Positions 15,804-24,750 of a DNA stretch of 64,000 nt are shown in pieces (positions within the stretch are counted from its first letter, which is position 1; each line of letters starts with the position of its first letter). The translations under genes and the position numbers were made by a program. Under the pieces are notes generated by a model. That model did not search any database. It was not told where the DNA came from and was given only the letters and a program-made list of their open reading frames with translations. Origin of the DNA: Poriferisodalis sp965116715 (lineage in GTDB: Bacteria; Actinomycetota; Acidimicrobiia; Acidimicrobiales; Poriferisodalaceae); assembly GCA_965116715.1 (NCBI GenBank), contig OZ220724.1:2108001-2172000 (forward strand), given 5' to 3'.

Positions 15804-17030
15804 TCAGTCGAGGCCGAAGGCGGTGTGGAGGGCGACGGTGGCTCGGTCTACGTCTGCTTCGGCTACTACGCAGGAGATGCGGATGGGCGAGGTGGAGATC
15901 ATCTCGATGTTGATGTCCTGGGATGCCAGCGTCTCGAACATGGTGGCGGCCACACCGGGGTGACTGGCCATGCCGGCACCGACCAGCGAGACCCGGGCAA
16001 TGTCGGCATCGGTGTTCGTCGACGAGAACCCCACCGTGTCGACCATGCCCTCGCAGATGGCCCGCACCTCATCGGCGCTCTCGGCCGGAACGGTGAACGA
16101 GATGTCGGTGCGGTCGTGATCGCCCACGTTCTGCACGATCATGTCGACATTGACCGCAGCGTCAGCGAGCGTGCGGAACACCTTGGCGGCGATGCCCGGC
16201 TCGTCGCGGACGCCGACCAGCGTCACCTTGGCCTGCGATGTGTCCGGCACGATGCCGGTCACGATCGGCTTTTCCATCTCTCTCGCGTCCATGCCTGACT
16301 CCGTGTCAACGACCCATGTTCCCGGTTCCCACGTGAATGCCGAGCGCACGTGCAGGGGAACGCCGTACGTGCGGGCAACCTCGACCGAGCGGGCGGCCGG
16401 CTTGGGGCAGCCCATCGCGGTCATCTCGAGCAGTTCGTCGAACCCGATGCGTGCGATCTTGCGAGCGCGGGGACACACCCGGGGATCAGTCGTGAAGACC
16501 CCCGAGACATCGGTGTAGAGCTCGCACGCGTCGGCGCCGAGGCCGTGCGCCAGGGCAACGGCGGTGGTGTCGGAACCGCCGCGGCCCAGGAACGTCACGT
16601 CGTTGTCGGTGGACACGCCCTGCGCGCCGGCGACGACGGCTACGCGGCCCGCTTCGAGGGAGGCGGTCACTCGCTTCGGCGTCACCGACAGGATCTTGGC
16701 GTTGCGGTGGTTCGTGTCGGTGAGAAACCCCGCCTGGCTGCCGGTGAACGAGTCGGCCGGGACGCCCACGTCGTGCAGCGCCATGCACATCAGCGCAATC
16801 GCCTTGCGCTCGCCGGCGGTGATGAGCATGTCCAGCTCGCGACCCGACGGCTCGTCGGTGATCTGGTTGGCCAGCGCGATGAGCTCGTCGGTCTCTGAGC
16901 CCATGGCGCTGACGACCAGCACGATCTCGTCGCCGCGGCTGCGGCAGTGCTTCACGTGGTCGGCAACCTCGTGCATGCGCGCCGCGCTGGCGATCGACGT
17001 TCCGCCGAACTTCTGCACGACCAACGGCAC
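15804..17030 (-). CDS. lysC: Aspartate kinase
   Basis: A 408-residue kinase phosphorylating aspartate, the first step of the aspartate family. The N-terminus VQKFGGTSIAS is the kinase signature; LGRGGSDTTAVALA (residue about 170) and YTDVSGVFTTDPR follow. Two C-terminal ACT domains (residues about 265-405) fit lysine/threonine feedback control. The GTG at 17030 gives the usual short MPLVVQKFGG start and has TACCCT 8 nt upstream; an ATG inside repeat copy D (17094) would add a poor Pro/Ala extension. The 3' end shows the A/C-ending codon bias next to copy C. Confidence 0.93.
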   Translation of the reverse strand: MPLVVQKFGGTSIASAARMHEVADHVKHCRSRGDEIVLVVSAMGSETDELIALANQITDEPSGRELDMLITAGERKAIALMCMALHDVGVPADSFTGSQAGFLTDTNHRNAKILSVTPKRVTASLEAGRVAVVAGAQGVSTDNDVTFLGRGGSDTTAVALAHGLGADACELYTDVSGVFTTDPRVCPRARKIARIGFDELLEMTAMGCPKPAARSVEVARTYGVPLHVRSAFTWEPGTWVVDTESGMDAREMEKPIVTGIVPDTSQAKVTLVGVRDEPGIAAKVFRTLADAAVNVDMIVQNVGDHDRTDISFTVPAESADEVRAICEGMVDTVGFSSTNTDADIARVSLVGAGMASHPGVAATMFETLASQDINIEMISTSPIRISCVVAEADVDRATVALHTAFGLD

Positions 17031-17038
17031 GTCGGGCG

Positions 17039-17044
17039 AGGGTA
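17039..17044 (-). promoter_or_regulatory. -10 element of lysC (leaderless)
   Basis: TACCCT on the minus strand, 8 nt before GTG at 17030. Confidence 0.5.
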
Positions 17045-17066
17045 CCGGGGGTGAGGCGTCGGGCCC

Positions 17067-17182
17067 GGGGGGTGCGGGGGCAGCAGCACCCATGCTCAGA
17101 CAGGCGCAGCGCCGCCCGCTGCACGGTGGATGGGCTGTGGCGCTGCGAACTGCGCGTGGGTACTGCTGCCCCCGCACCCCCC
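17067..17182 (+). repeat. Structured intergenic repeat, copy D
   Basis: The arms GGGGGGTGCGGGGGCAGCAG and CTGCTGCCCCCGCACCCCCC are perfectly complementary over 20 bp and flank the conserved core. It sits between the divergent lysC and cyclophilin genes, upstream of both, so it cannot be only a terminator. Confidence 0.88.
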
Positions 17183-17256
17183 TCGTTGCGTCGTGCTTGC
17201 ACTCTGCTCACGGTGGGTGTCGGTAGTGTGACCGCCGGCACGTCTCAGGGGCGCTT

Positions 17257-18207
17257 ATGAGCAGTGAGAAGCGACAGCGGCAGCGCGAGAATCGGATGCG
17301 GGCGGTGGCCGCGGCTGAACGTGCGAAGAAGCGTTCGAGCACGACGCGCAAGGTGCTGCGGGTGGTGCTGGCCGTGGCGGCCGTGCTCTTGGCCCTGCTG
17401 CTGTGGAGCATCTTTACCGGCGACGACTCATCCGACAGCGACACAGATGGCGGGGGCGATGGTGCACTCGCTGCTGAAGCGACCGAGGTCACCGCGTTCG
17501 AGACTGACGAGCCGAGCGATGACGCGCCTCCGGCTACTGAGGCGGCGGCCGAGCCGGAGGGCGAGCCTGAGGGCGACGACAGTCCGGATGTGGGTGCGGC
17601 GCCTGATCCGACTGCTTGCCCGGCCGAAGACGGCAGCGACGGGACGCTCAACCAGCTGCCTGCGCCGCCGCCGGTCTGCATCGACAACGAGGTGCTCTAC
17701 GCCGCCGCCTTCGACACCAACACGGGTCCCTTCACGATGGTGCTCGACCCGACGCTGGACCCGGTGAGCGTCAACAACTTCATCGTCTTGGCCAGATGGG
17801 GCGCCTACGACGGGACGCTGTTCCACCGGGTCATCTCCGACTTCGTGATCCAGGGCGGCGACGTGCAGCTGCAGTACGGCACCGGCGGCCCCGGCTACCA
17901 GTTCACCGGCGACTTTCCCCCCGCCGACGACTGGTACCGGATCGGGTCGGTGGCCATGGCCAACCGGGGGAATCCGGCAACCAACGGATCGCAGTTCTTC
18001 GTGATCACCGGGCCGAACGGCGCCGGACTGCCGCCGCTGTACTCGCCGCTCGGCCACGTCGTCGAAGGCATGGACGTGGTCATGGAGATCGAGGGCGTCG
18101 ACACCGGACCGGGCGACGAGCCCACCATTGAGGTGGTGGTCCGCAGCGTGACGATCACCGAGGCCACGCAAGCCCAGATCGGCGCCTACACCGATGCGCG
18201 CAGTTAG
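17257..18207 (+). CDS. Membrane-anchored cyclophilin-type peptidyl-prolyl isomerase
   Basis: A 316-residue protein: basic N-terminus, one membrane helix (VLRVVLAVAAVLLALLLWSI, residues about 32-50), an acidic low-complexity linker (residues 55-140) and a cyclophilin domain (residues about 150-300). The domain shows NNFIVLARWGAYDGTLFHRV, FVIQGGDVQ and ATNGSQFFVITG. The active-site FHRV arginine and QGGD glutamine are present. It probably assists protein folding outside the membrane. The linker length and acidity are typical of actinobacterial exported isomerases. Confidence 0.88.
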   Translation: MSSEKRQRQRENRMRAVAAAERAKKRSSTTRKVLRVVLAVAAVLLALLLWSIFTGDDSSDSDTDGGGDGALAAEATEVTAFETDEPSDDAPPATEAAAEPEGEPEGDDSPDVGAAPDPTACPAEDGSDGTLNQLPAPPPVCIDNEVLYAAAFDTNTGPFTMVLDPTLDPVSVNNFIVLARWGAYDGTLFHRVISDFVIQGGDVQLQYGTGGPGYQFTGDFPPADDWYRIGSVAMANRGNPATNGSQFFVITGPNGAGLPPLYSPLGHVVEGMDVVMEIEGVDTGPGDEPTIEVVVRSVTITEATQAQIGAYTDARS

Positions 18208-18250
18208 CCCGCAGGTGCCGACAGGCCCAACGCAGCGAACCGATCAGGCG

Positions 18251-18256
18251 TAGGCT
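18251..18256 (+). promoter_or_regulatory. -10 element of aat (leaderless)
   Basis: TAGGCT, 7 nt, then ATG at 18264. Confidence 0.6.
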
Positions 18257-18263
18257 CGCTTCG

Positions 18264-18971
18264 ATGCAGCGCCAGTCAGAAGACGGCCCGACGGAGCCGC
18301 CCTCATCGGGATGGTCATTCCCCCCCGCGTCGACAGCCGACGAGAACGGCCTCGTCGGGGCGGGTGCCGACCTCGAAGCGGGCACGCTGCTCGGTGCATA
18401 CCGGGCAGGCCTGTTTCCCATGCCGCTCGGCGACACGGTCGGCTGGTGGTCGCCGGACCCGCGCGGCATCCTGCCGCTCAGCTACCTGCGGGTCAGCCGC
18501 TCGCTGCGGAAGGCCTGCCGCCGCTTCGACATCCGCATCGACACCGCCTTCGAACAGGTGCTGGAATCGTGCGCCGATCCCGCCCGACCGCACGGCTGGA
18601 TCAGCGACGACATGCACAACGCCTACCTGCAGCTCCACGAGCTCGGTTGGGCCCACAGCGTGGAGACCTGGCTGGACGACGAGCTGGTGGGCGGCCTGTA
18701 TGGGGTGGCCGTGGGTGCCCTCTTTGCCGGCGAGTCGATGTTCCACACCGAGAGCGACGCCTCCAAGGTGGCGCTGGTGGCACTGGTGGATGCGCTCAAG
18801 GTGACCGGCGGCGCACTGCTGGACGTGCAGTGGTGCACACCGCACCTGGCCGGGCTCGGCGCGGTCGAGATCGAGCGCGCGGCCTACCTGGAGCTGCTGG
18901 CCGAAGCCATCACCCGGCCGCTGCCTGAGATCTGGCTGCGCCCGATGGTCTTCCGCATGCTCGAAGGCTGA
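18264..18971 (+). CDS. aat: Leucyl/phenylalanyl-tRNA-protein transferase
   Basis: A 235-residue enzyme that adds Leu or Phe to proteins with N-terminal Arg or Lys, creating N-degrons for ClpS/ClpAP. Family motifs are AYRAGLFPMP near residue 46, WWSPDPRGILPL near 60, HSVETWLDDELVGGLYGVAVGALFAGESMFH near 130-160 and DVQWCTPHLAGLGA near 190. Length matches the family. The start is set by the leaderless -10 element. Confidence 0.93.
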   Translation: MQRQSEDGPTEPPSSGWSFPPASTADENGLVGAGADLEAGTLLGAYRAGLFPMPLGDTVGWWSPDPRGILPLSYLRVSRSLRKACRRFDIRIDTAFEQVLESCADPARPHGWISDDMHNAYLQLHELGWAHSVETWLDDELVGGLYGVAVGALFAGESMFHTESDASKVALVALVDALKVTGGALLDVQWCTPHLAGLGAVEIERAAYLELLAEAITRPLPEIWLRPMVFRMLEG

Positions 18972-18996
18972 CACCGTGGCGGGCTCGATCGGGCCG

Positions 18997-19002
18997 TAGC
19001 GT
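18997..19002 (+). promoter_or_regulatory. -10 element of ecm (leaderless)
   Basis: TAGCGT, 8 nt, then GTG at 19011. Confidence 0.55.
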
Positions 19003-19010
19003 TCACGAAC

Positions 19011-20987
19011 GTGACTGCTTCCGACTCGCCACAGCGCTCGCGGCCGTGGCTGATGCGCACGTACTCGGGGCATTCCACCGCCCGGGCGTCCAATGAGCTG
19101 TACCGCTCGATGCTGGCCAAGGGCCAGACGGGACTGTCGGTGGCGTTCGACCTGCCCACCCAGACCGGCTACGACCCCGATCACCCGATGGCCCGCGGCG
19201 AAGTGGGCAAGGTGGGCGTGCCGGTCACCCACCTGGGCCACATGGCCGAGCTGATGGACGGCATCCCCCCCGATGCCATGAACACCTCCATGACCATCAA
19301 CGCCACCGCGCCGTGGCTGCTGAGCCTCTACATCGCCAACGCGCAGAACGCCGGGGTGGCGGCTGGGGCACTGCGGGGCACCACCCAGAACGACATCGTG
19401 AAGGAATACCTGAGCCGGGGGACGTTCATCTTCCCGCCCGAGGCCAGCCGTCGTCTCACGGTCGATGTCGTGGCCTACTGCTCGGCCCACCTGCCGCAGT
19501 GGAACCCGATCAACGTATGCAGCTACCACCTGCAGGAAGCCGGCGCGACGCCCACCCAGGAGATCGCCTACGCGCTGGCGACCGCGATCGACGTGCTGGA
19601 CGCGGTGCGCGACAGCGGCAAAGTGCCCGCCGAGCGCTTCGACGCCACGGTGGGCAGCATCTCGTTCTTCGTGAACGGCGGCATCCGGTTCGTCGAAGAG
19701 GTCTGCAAGGTGCGGGCCTTCACCCAGATGTGGGACCAGATCTGCGCTGAGCGCTACGGCGTGGCCGACCCCAAGCTGCGGCGCTTCCGCTACGGCGTGC
19801 AGGTGAACTCACTGGGGCTGACCGAAGCACAGCCCGAGAACAACGTGGCCCGGATCACGCTCGAAGCCCTCGGCGTGACGCTGTCGCAGCGGGCACGCAC
19901 CCGCTCACTGCAGCTGCCCGCCTGGAACGAGGCGCTGGGGCTGCCGCGGCCCTGGGACCAGCAGTGGTCGCTGCGGATCCAGCAGGTGCTGGCCCACGAG
20001 ACCGACCTGCTGGAATACGGCGACATCTTCGACGGCTCGGTGGTGGTCGAGGGTCGCACCGCCGAACTGGTGGAGGCGGCGCAAGCTGAGCTGAACGACG
20101 TGCTGGAGATGGGCGGCGCGTTCGCCGCGATCACCGAGCTGAAGCGGCGACTGGTGGCGAGCCACACCGAGCGAGTGCGCCAGATCGAGAGCAGCGAGAT
20201 GACCGTGGTGGGCGTGAACGAGTTCACCGAGACGGTGCCGTCGCCGCTGGAGGGCGACGAGTCGATCTTGCGGGTGGACCCCGAGACCGAAGCCGGGCAG
20301 GTCGCCGACCTCGAACGCTGGCGGGCAGCACGCGACTCGAACCGGGTGGTCGCCGCGCTGGACGACCTGCGGGTGGCTGCATCGGGCGAGGTGAACATCG
20401 TGGGACCGAGCATCGAGGCGGCCCATGCCGGAGTGACGACCGGCGAGTGGGCCGAGGCGCTGCGCGAGGTGTTCGGCGAGTTCCGCGCGCCGACCGGCCT
20501 CGGGGCTGCACCAGCCGGCGCGAGCTCACGGGGACCGGGACTAGCCGATGTCGCACAGAGGTGCGCGGCCATGGCAGGCGGGCCGCCCCGGGTGCTGGTG
20601 GCCAAGCCCGGTCTGGACGGTCACTCGAACGGGGCCGAGCAGGTGGCAGTGGCAGCACGCGACGCCGGCATGGAAGTGGTGTACGAAGGCATACGCCTGA
20701 CCCCGGGACACATTGCCGCGACCGCACGCGATGAGGACGTGGATGTGGTGGGCCTGTCGATCCTGTCGGGCAGCCACCTCGAGCTGGTGCCCGAAGTGCT
20801 GGCGTGCCTCGACGCCGAAGGCGTGAGCGCCCCGGTGATCGTCGGCGGCATCATCCCGCCCGCAGATCATCAGGCGCTGCGCGATGCCGGGGTGGCCGCC
20901 GTCTACACGCCCAAGGACTTCGAGCTGTCTGCGATCATGGCGGACATCGCCGGCCTGGCCGAGAAGTCACGCGCCGGATCGGTGTGA
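19011..20987 (+). CDS. ecm: Ethylmalonyl-CoA mutase (MeaA-type, B12-dependent)
   Basis: A 658-residue single-chain acyl-CoA mutase. The catalytic barrel is N-terminal (RPWLMRTYSGHSTARASNE, then VAFDLPTQTGYD and NTSMTINATAPW). The C-terminal cobalamin domain begins near residue 525 with RVLVAKPGLDGHSNGAEQV (DxHxxG) and continues to GLSILSGSHLELV. The RTYSGHSTARASNELYR start and the WNEALGLPRPWDQQW segment fit Ecm/MeaA better than methylmalonyl-CoA mutase. It interconverts (2R)-ethylmalonyl-CoA and methylsuccinyl-CoA. Crotonyl-CoA carboxylase/reductase and an epimerase near 57 kb support an ethylmalonyl-CoA pathway. Confidence 0.85.
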   Translation: MTASDSPQRSRPWLMRTYSGHSTARASNELYRSMLAKGQTGLSVAFDLPTQTGYDPDHPMARGEVGKVGVPVTHLGHMAELMDGIPPDAMNTSMTINATAPWLLSLYIANAQNAGVAAGALRGTTQNDIVKEYLSRGTFIFPPEASRRLTVDVVAYCSAHLPQWNPINVCSYHLQEAGATPTQEIAYALATAIDVLDAVRDSGKVPAERFDATVGSISFFVNGGIRFVEEVCKVRAFTQMWDQICAERYGVADPKLRRFRYGVQVNSLGLTEAQPENNVARITLEALGVTLSQRARTRSLQLPAWNEALGLPRPWDQQWSLRIQQVLAHETDLLEYGDIFDGSVVVEGRTAELVEAAQAELNDVLEMGGAFAAITELKRRLVASHTERVRQIESSEMTVVGVNEFTETVPSPLEGDESILRVDPETEAGQVADLERWRAARDSNRVVAALDDLRVAASGEVNIVGPSIEAAHAGVTTGEWAEALREVFGEFRAPTGLGAAPAGASSRGPGLADVAQRCAAMAGGPPRVLVAKPGLDGHSNGAEQVAVAARDAGMEVVYEGIRLTPGHIAATARDEDVDVVGLSILSGSHLELVPEVLACLDAEGVSAPVIVGGIIPPADHQALRDAGVAAVYTPKDFELSAIMADIAGLAEKSRAGSV

Positions 20988-21003
20988 GCGGGTTGCCAGC
21001 TTC

Positions 21004-21378
21004 ATGACGGATCGGGTCTGGCTCGTGTACGACGGCGAGTGCCCGATGTGCAACAACTACGCCCAGTACCTGCGGCTGAAGCAGTCCGTTGGGGAATTCA
21101 TGCTGGTGGATGCGCGCCAAGGCGGCCCGATCGTCGACGAGGTTCGGGGGCTGCCGCATGATCTGAATGACGGGATGGTGGTGAAGATCGGCGACCGGTT
21201 CTTTGTGGGGCACGAGGCGCTGCGTGTGCTGGCGCTGCTGGCGGACGATCGTGGGGCTTTCAACAGGTTCAATCGGGTGGCGTTCAGGTCTCGGCTGATC
21301 TCGCGGTTCACTTATCCCTTGATGCGGGCTGCTCGGTGGGTGTTGTTGAAGCTGAAGGGTGTGGAGCGGATCGGTTAG
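21004..21378 (+). CDS. DCC family (DUF393) thiol-disulfide oxidoreductase-like protein
   Basis: A 124-residue protein with the family motif YDGECPMCNNYAQYLR at the N-terminus (DxxCPxC) and the HEALRVLALL segment near residue 75. The function of DUF393 proteins is not well defined; a thioredoxin-like redox role is inferred from the CxxC pair. It begins 17 bp after ecm and is probably in its operon. Its last 60 codons shift to G/T-ending codons toward repeat copy E. Confidence 0.8.
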   Translation: MTDRVWLVYDGECPMCNNYAQYLRLKQSVGEFMLVDARQGGPIVDEVRGLPHDLNDGMVVKIGDRFFVGHEALRVLALLADDRGAFNRFNRVAFRSRLISRFTYPLMRAARWVLLKLKGVERIG

Positions 21379-21389
21379 CGCGTCTGCTC

Positions 21390-21419
21390 CCGGGGCGGAC
21401 GGGGGCAGCTGTGCCCATG
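21390..21419 (+). repeat. Extra left-arm fragment of the structured repeat
   Basis: GGGGCGGACGGGGGCAGCTG matches the left arm of copy E, 61 bp upstream of it, and is followed by CCCATGC but no core. Confidence 0.75.
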
Positions 21420-21451
21420 CGGGTGCCGTCTGCGCTGGGGTCTTGTGCTGG

Positions 21452-21572
21452 CCGGGGCGGACGGGGGCAGCTGCACCCATGCTCAGACATGCGCAGCGCC
21501 GCCCGCTGCTGGGTGGATGGGCTTTGGCGCTGCGAACTGCGCGTGGGTACAGCTGCCCCCGCCCGCCCCTGG
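21452..21572 (+). repeat. Structured intergenic repeat, copy E
   Basis: The arms GGGGCGGACGGGGGCAGCTG and CAGCTGCCCCCGCCCGCCCC pair with one mismatch. Here CAGCTG replaces the CAGCAG of copies A, C and D on the left, with CAGCTG replacing CTGCTG on the right: a compensated change. It lies between convergent genes. Confidence 0.88.
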
Positions 21573-21584
21573 TTCCTGCGGGCC

Positions 21585-22736
21585 TCAGGCTTTGGGCCAG
21601 GGGTCGGCTGGGTCTAGCTCTGCTAGGCAGCTGTTGTCAGCGCCTTCGTTTCGGCCGGTCCAGCGGACTTGGCCGGGGGTGGCGCTGAGGCGGGCTATCA
21701 CGTTTTGCTGGACTAGGCCGTCTACCTCTACGAAGGTCTCGCGGGCGATGGTGTGGGGGTCGGTGGCTAGCTGTTGCATGTCGAGGACGGGGGCGGCGGC
21801 GGCTTGGGCGTTGTCGAAAGCTGCTACTGCTTCGGCGAGGGTGCGTTGCGATACCCAGTTGGCCATTGCCTGGTCGAGTTCTGCTCGGTGGGACATGCGG
21901 CCTTCGAAGGTGGTGAAGCGTTCGTCGTCGCCGATGCCGATCATGTCCATGACCCTGGCAGCTACCGAGTCGGTGGAGGTGCTGACGGCCAGCCAGCCGC
22001 CGTCGGATGCCTGGTAGGTGCCGCGGGGGACGCTGTAGGGGATGCCTGCGCCGAGGCGGGGCTGCAGGTAGCCCTCGGAGTGCCAGGCGGTCATGAGCGG
22101 GCCCATGGCCTGGGACATGGACTCGAGCAGGTTGACGTCGACGACCTGGCCGACGCCGCTGTGCAGGGCCACCATGGCCGCGAACGCTCCGGCCAGGCCG
22201 GCGATCTCGTCGGTGAGCGCCACCGGCGGCAGCAGGGGTGCCCCGCCGGCTTCGCCGTTCATGGAGGCAAAACCGCTCATGGCCTCGGCGAGCGTGGCGA
22301 AGCCTGGGCGGTCGCGGTACGGGCCGTCCTGGCCGAAGCCGGTCAGCCGGACGATGACGAGCTTCGGGTTGGCATCGATGAGCTCGTCGGGCACCAGGCC
22401 GAGTGCTTCGAGCTTGCCGGGCCGGAAGTTCTCCACGAGCACGTCTGCGACAGCGAGCAGACGTCGGAGCACGGCGAGGTCGCCGTCGGCCTTGAGGTCG
22501 AGCGTGACGCAGCGCTTGTTGCGGTTGACCAGGCGCCACCACAGGGTCTCGCCCTGCGCGTCGCGCCAGCCCATGTTGCGGACGGTGTCGCCGCCCGGCC
22601 GTTCGACCTTGATGGCATCGGCGCCGAAGTCGGCCAGGTAACGGGCGCAGTGCGGCCCCGCGAACACCGACGACAGGTCCACGACCCTCAGGCCGTCGAG
22701 CGGCATGGCTGCGGCGGAATTCGGGCTCGTTGGCAT
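21585..22736 (-). CDS. CaiB/BaiF family III CoA-transferase
   Basis: A 383-residue family III CoA-transferase moving CoA between acyl groups through an aspartyl-CoA thioester. The N-terminal LDGLRVVDLSSVFAGPHCARYLADFGADAIKVERPGGD, RNKRCVTLDLK, VLVENFRPGKLEALGL and the likely catalytic aspartate region are all in place. The substrate is unknown. It is downstream of pccB and accE on the same strand. A 20-codon copy of its own N-terminus lies just before it. The 3' end shows altered codon use next to repeat copy E. Confidence 0.85.
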   Translation of the reverse strand: MPTSPNSAAAMPLDGLRVVDLSSVFAGPHCARYLADFGADAIKVERPGGDTVRNMGWRDAQGETLWWRLVNRNKRCVTLDLKADGDLAVLRRLLAVADVLVENFRPGKLEALGLVPDELIDANPKLVIVRLTGFGQDGPYRDRPGFATLAEAMSGFASMNGEAGGAPLLPPVALTDEIAGLAGAFAAMVALHSGVGQVVDVNLLESMSQAMGPLMTAWHSEGYLQPRLGAGIPYSVPRGTYQASDGGWLAVSTSTDSVAARVMDMIGIGDDERFTTFEGRMSHRAELDQAMANWVSQRTLAEAVAAFDNAQAAAAPVLDMQQLATDPHTIARETFVEVDGLVQQNVIARLSATPGQVRWTGRNEGADNSCLAELDPADPWPKA

Positions 22737-22738
22737 GG

Positions 22739-22801
22739 CTACTCCACCGCCCGAAGGCCGTCGAGCGGCATGGTCGCAGCGGGACTCGGGCCTGAGGGCA
22801 C
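22739..22801 (-). pseudogene. Duplicated N-terminal fragment of the CoA-transferase gene
   Basis: A GTG-initiated frame of 20 codons encodes a near copy of the CoA-transferase N-terminus (AATMPLDGLRAVE against AAAMPLDGLRVVD) and then stops at TAG. The DNA similarity covers about 50 bp at 22691-22740 and 22757-22806. It is likely a remnant of a tandem duplication or of a second transferase gene lost by deletion. Confidence 0.55.
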
Positions 22802-22803
22802 GG

Positions 22804-23010
22804 CTAGCGGTAGCGGACGGCGGGCCAGGAGGTGGGGGCCTGCCAGGGGCGGCCGCTGAAGCGCCACTTGCTGGACGGCGCCGCGGGTGGGTCGGCCGGG
22901 GCAGGACGGGGCCACAGCAGCTCCAGCGCCGTAACGATGGCGGCGGCCTCTTCGGCGGTCGAGGTGGGTGTGATCGCCACCTGCGAAGCGTCGATCACAG
23001 GTGCAGTCAC
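22804..23010 (-). CDS. accE: Acyl-CoA carboxylase epsilon subunit
   Basis: A 68-residue protein starting with GTG 33 bp after pccB. The helix STAEEAAAIVTALELLWPRP and the C-terminal SKWRFSGRPW with its Trp-x-x-x-Gly pattern are typical of actinobacterial epsilon subunits, which stabilise the alpha-beta carboxylase complex. Such subunits are poorly conserved, so position next to pccB is a major part of the evidence. Confidence 0.75.
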   Translation of the reverse strand: MTAPVIDASQVAITPTSTAEEAAAIVTALELLWPRPAPADPPAAPSSKWRFSGRPWQAPTSWPAVRYR

Positions 23011-23043
23011 CGGTCGCTCGCTCGTGCCATCCGGCTCAGCCTC

Positions 23044-24600
23044 TTACAGCGGCACGTTGCCGTGCTTGCGGCGCGGCAACTCCTCGCGCTTGGCGCCGAT
23101 CATGTCGAACGCAGCGATGACCTTCTGGCGGGTCTCGGCCGGGTCGATGACCGCATCCACGATGCCGCGCTCGGCCGCGATGTAGGGGTTCGCGTACTTG
23201 CGGCTGTACTCGTCGACCAGCGCTGCCTTGCGGGCCTCGGGGTCGGCGGCCTGCTGCAGCTCGCGCCGGTTCAGGATCTCCACCGCTCCCTGCGGGCCCA
23301 TCACGGCCAGCTCGGCCGTGGGCCAGGCGAAGCTGACGTCGCAGCCGACCGACTTGGAGTCCATCACGACGTAGGCGCCGCCGTAGGCCTTGCGGGTGAT
23401 CACCTGCACCCGGGGCACAGTGGCCTCGCAGTAGGCGTACAGCAGCTTGGCGCCGTGGCGGATGATGCCGCCGTGCTCCTGGTCGACGCCAGGCAGGAAG
23501 CCGGGCACGTCCACGAACGTGAGCAGCGGGATGTTGAACGCGTCGCAGAACCGCACGAAGCGGGCGGCCTTCTCTGACGATTCGATGTCGAGCACGCCGG
23601 CCATCACCATCGGCTGGTTGCCGACGACGCCTACCGAGCGGCCGTTGAGCCGGGCGAAGCCGCACACGATGGAGCCGGCCCACGCGGCGTGGTACTCGAA
23701 GAACTCGCCGTCGTCGACGACCTCGCCGATCACCTGCTTCATGTCGTAGGGCACGTTGGGGCTCTGCGGCATCAGGTCACGCAGCGTCGGGCACCAGCGG
23801 TCGGGCTCGTCGGCGGCCTCGACGACCGGCGCAGCGTCGAGATTGTTCGACGGCAGGAACGACAGCAGGTAGCGCACATCGTCGAGGACGGCCTTCTCGT
23901 CGGCAGCGACGAACGTGGCCACGCCCGACTTGGTGCTGTGCGAGCCGGCACCGCCGAGCTCCTCGAGGGTCACGTCCTCGCCGGTGACGGTCTTCACCAC
24001 GTCAGGACCGGTGATGAACATGTGGCTGGAGTCGCGCACCATGAAGATGAAGTCGGTCATGGCCGGCGAATAGACCGCACCGCCCGCGCACGGGCCCATG
24101 ATCACGCTGATCTGCGGGATGACACCCGAGGCCAACACGTTGCGCCGGAAGATGCCGCCGTAGCCGGCAAGCGAGACGACGCCCTCCTGGATGCGGGCGC
24201 CGGCGCCGTCGTTCAGGCCGATGATGGGCGCGCCGACCGACTCGGCGAGGTCCATGACCTTGTGGGTCTTCTCGGCGAACACTTCGCCGAGCGCGCCGCC
24301 GAACACGGTGAAGTCCTGGCTGGCCACGAAGACCTTGCGGCCGTCGATGTTGCCCCAGCCGGTGATGATGCCGTCGGTGTAGGGGCGCTCGTCGAGGCCG
24401 ACATCGTGAGCCCGGTGGCGGGCCAGCATGTCGAGCTCGTGGAAGGTGCCCTCGTCGAACAGGTACTCGATGCGCTCGCGGGCCAGCATCTTGCCCTTGT
24501 CGTGCTGGCGCTGGACGGCGCGCTCGGGGCCGGCGTTGCGCGCCTCGTCGCGGCGGCGGGCCAGCTCGTCCAGGCGCTCGTCCATGGTCGGCTCAGACAT
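23044..24600 (-). CDS. pccB: Propionyl/acyl-CoA carboxylase beta subunit
   Basis: A 518-residue carboxyltransferase subunit that moves CO2 from biotin to propionyl-CoA or acetyl-CoA. The crotonase-type halves show LNDGAGARIQEGV (oxyanion loop) near residue 128, MGPCAGGAVYSPAMTDF near 165, VDVPGFLPGVDQEHGGIIRHGAKLL near 365 and KAYGGAYVVMDSK near 405. The biotinylated alpha subunit is not in the window. With Ecm, Ccr and epimerase it suits ethylmalonyl-CoA or methylmalonyl-CoA metabolism. ATG at 24600 has TAGGCT 7 nt upstream. Confidence 0.92.
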   Translation of the reverse strand: MSEPTMDERLDELARRRDEARNAGPERAVQRQHDKGKMLARERIEYLFDEGTFHELDMLARHRAHDVGLDERPYTDGIITGWGNIDGRKVFVASQDFTVFGGALGEVFAEKTHKVMDLAESVGAPIIGLNDGAGARIQEGVVSLAGYGGIFRRNVLASGVIPQISVIMGPCAGGAVYSPAMTDFIFMVRDSSHMFITGPDVVKTVTGEDVTLEELGGAGSHSTKSGVATFVAADEKAVLDDVRYLLSFLPSNNLDAAPVVEAADEPDRWCPTLRDLMPQSPNVPYDMKQVIGEVVDDGEFFEYHAAWAGSIVCGFARLNGRSVGVVGNQPMVMAGVLDIESSEKAARFVRFCDAFNIPLLTFVDVPGFLPGVDQEHGGIIRHGAKLLYAYCEATVPRVQVITRKAYGGAYVVMDSKSVGCDVSFAWPTAELAVMGPQGAVEILNRRELQQAADPEARKAALVDEYSRKYANPYIAAERGIVDAVIDPAETRQKVIAAFDMIGAKREELPRRKHGNVPL

Positions 24601-24607
24601 TCGCCAG

Positions 24608-24613
24608 AGCCTA
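24608..24613 (-). promoter_or_regulatory. -10 element of pccB (leaderless)
   Basis: TAGGCT on the minus strand, 7 nt before ATG at 24600. Confidence 0.6.
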
Positions 24614-24750
24614 CGAGAAAGCCCTCATCTGTTGGCTTGAAGGCGCAATCTACAATCCGTTCCGCCTCCCGCCCGAGATGCAATTCAAGCGAGGATTTGA
24701 TCTTGTCAGCGACAGAGCGCCCTATCGCACACGGGAATTCAAGGAACAAG

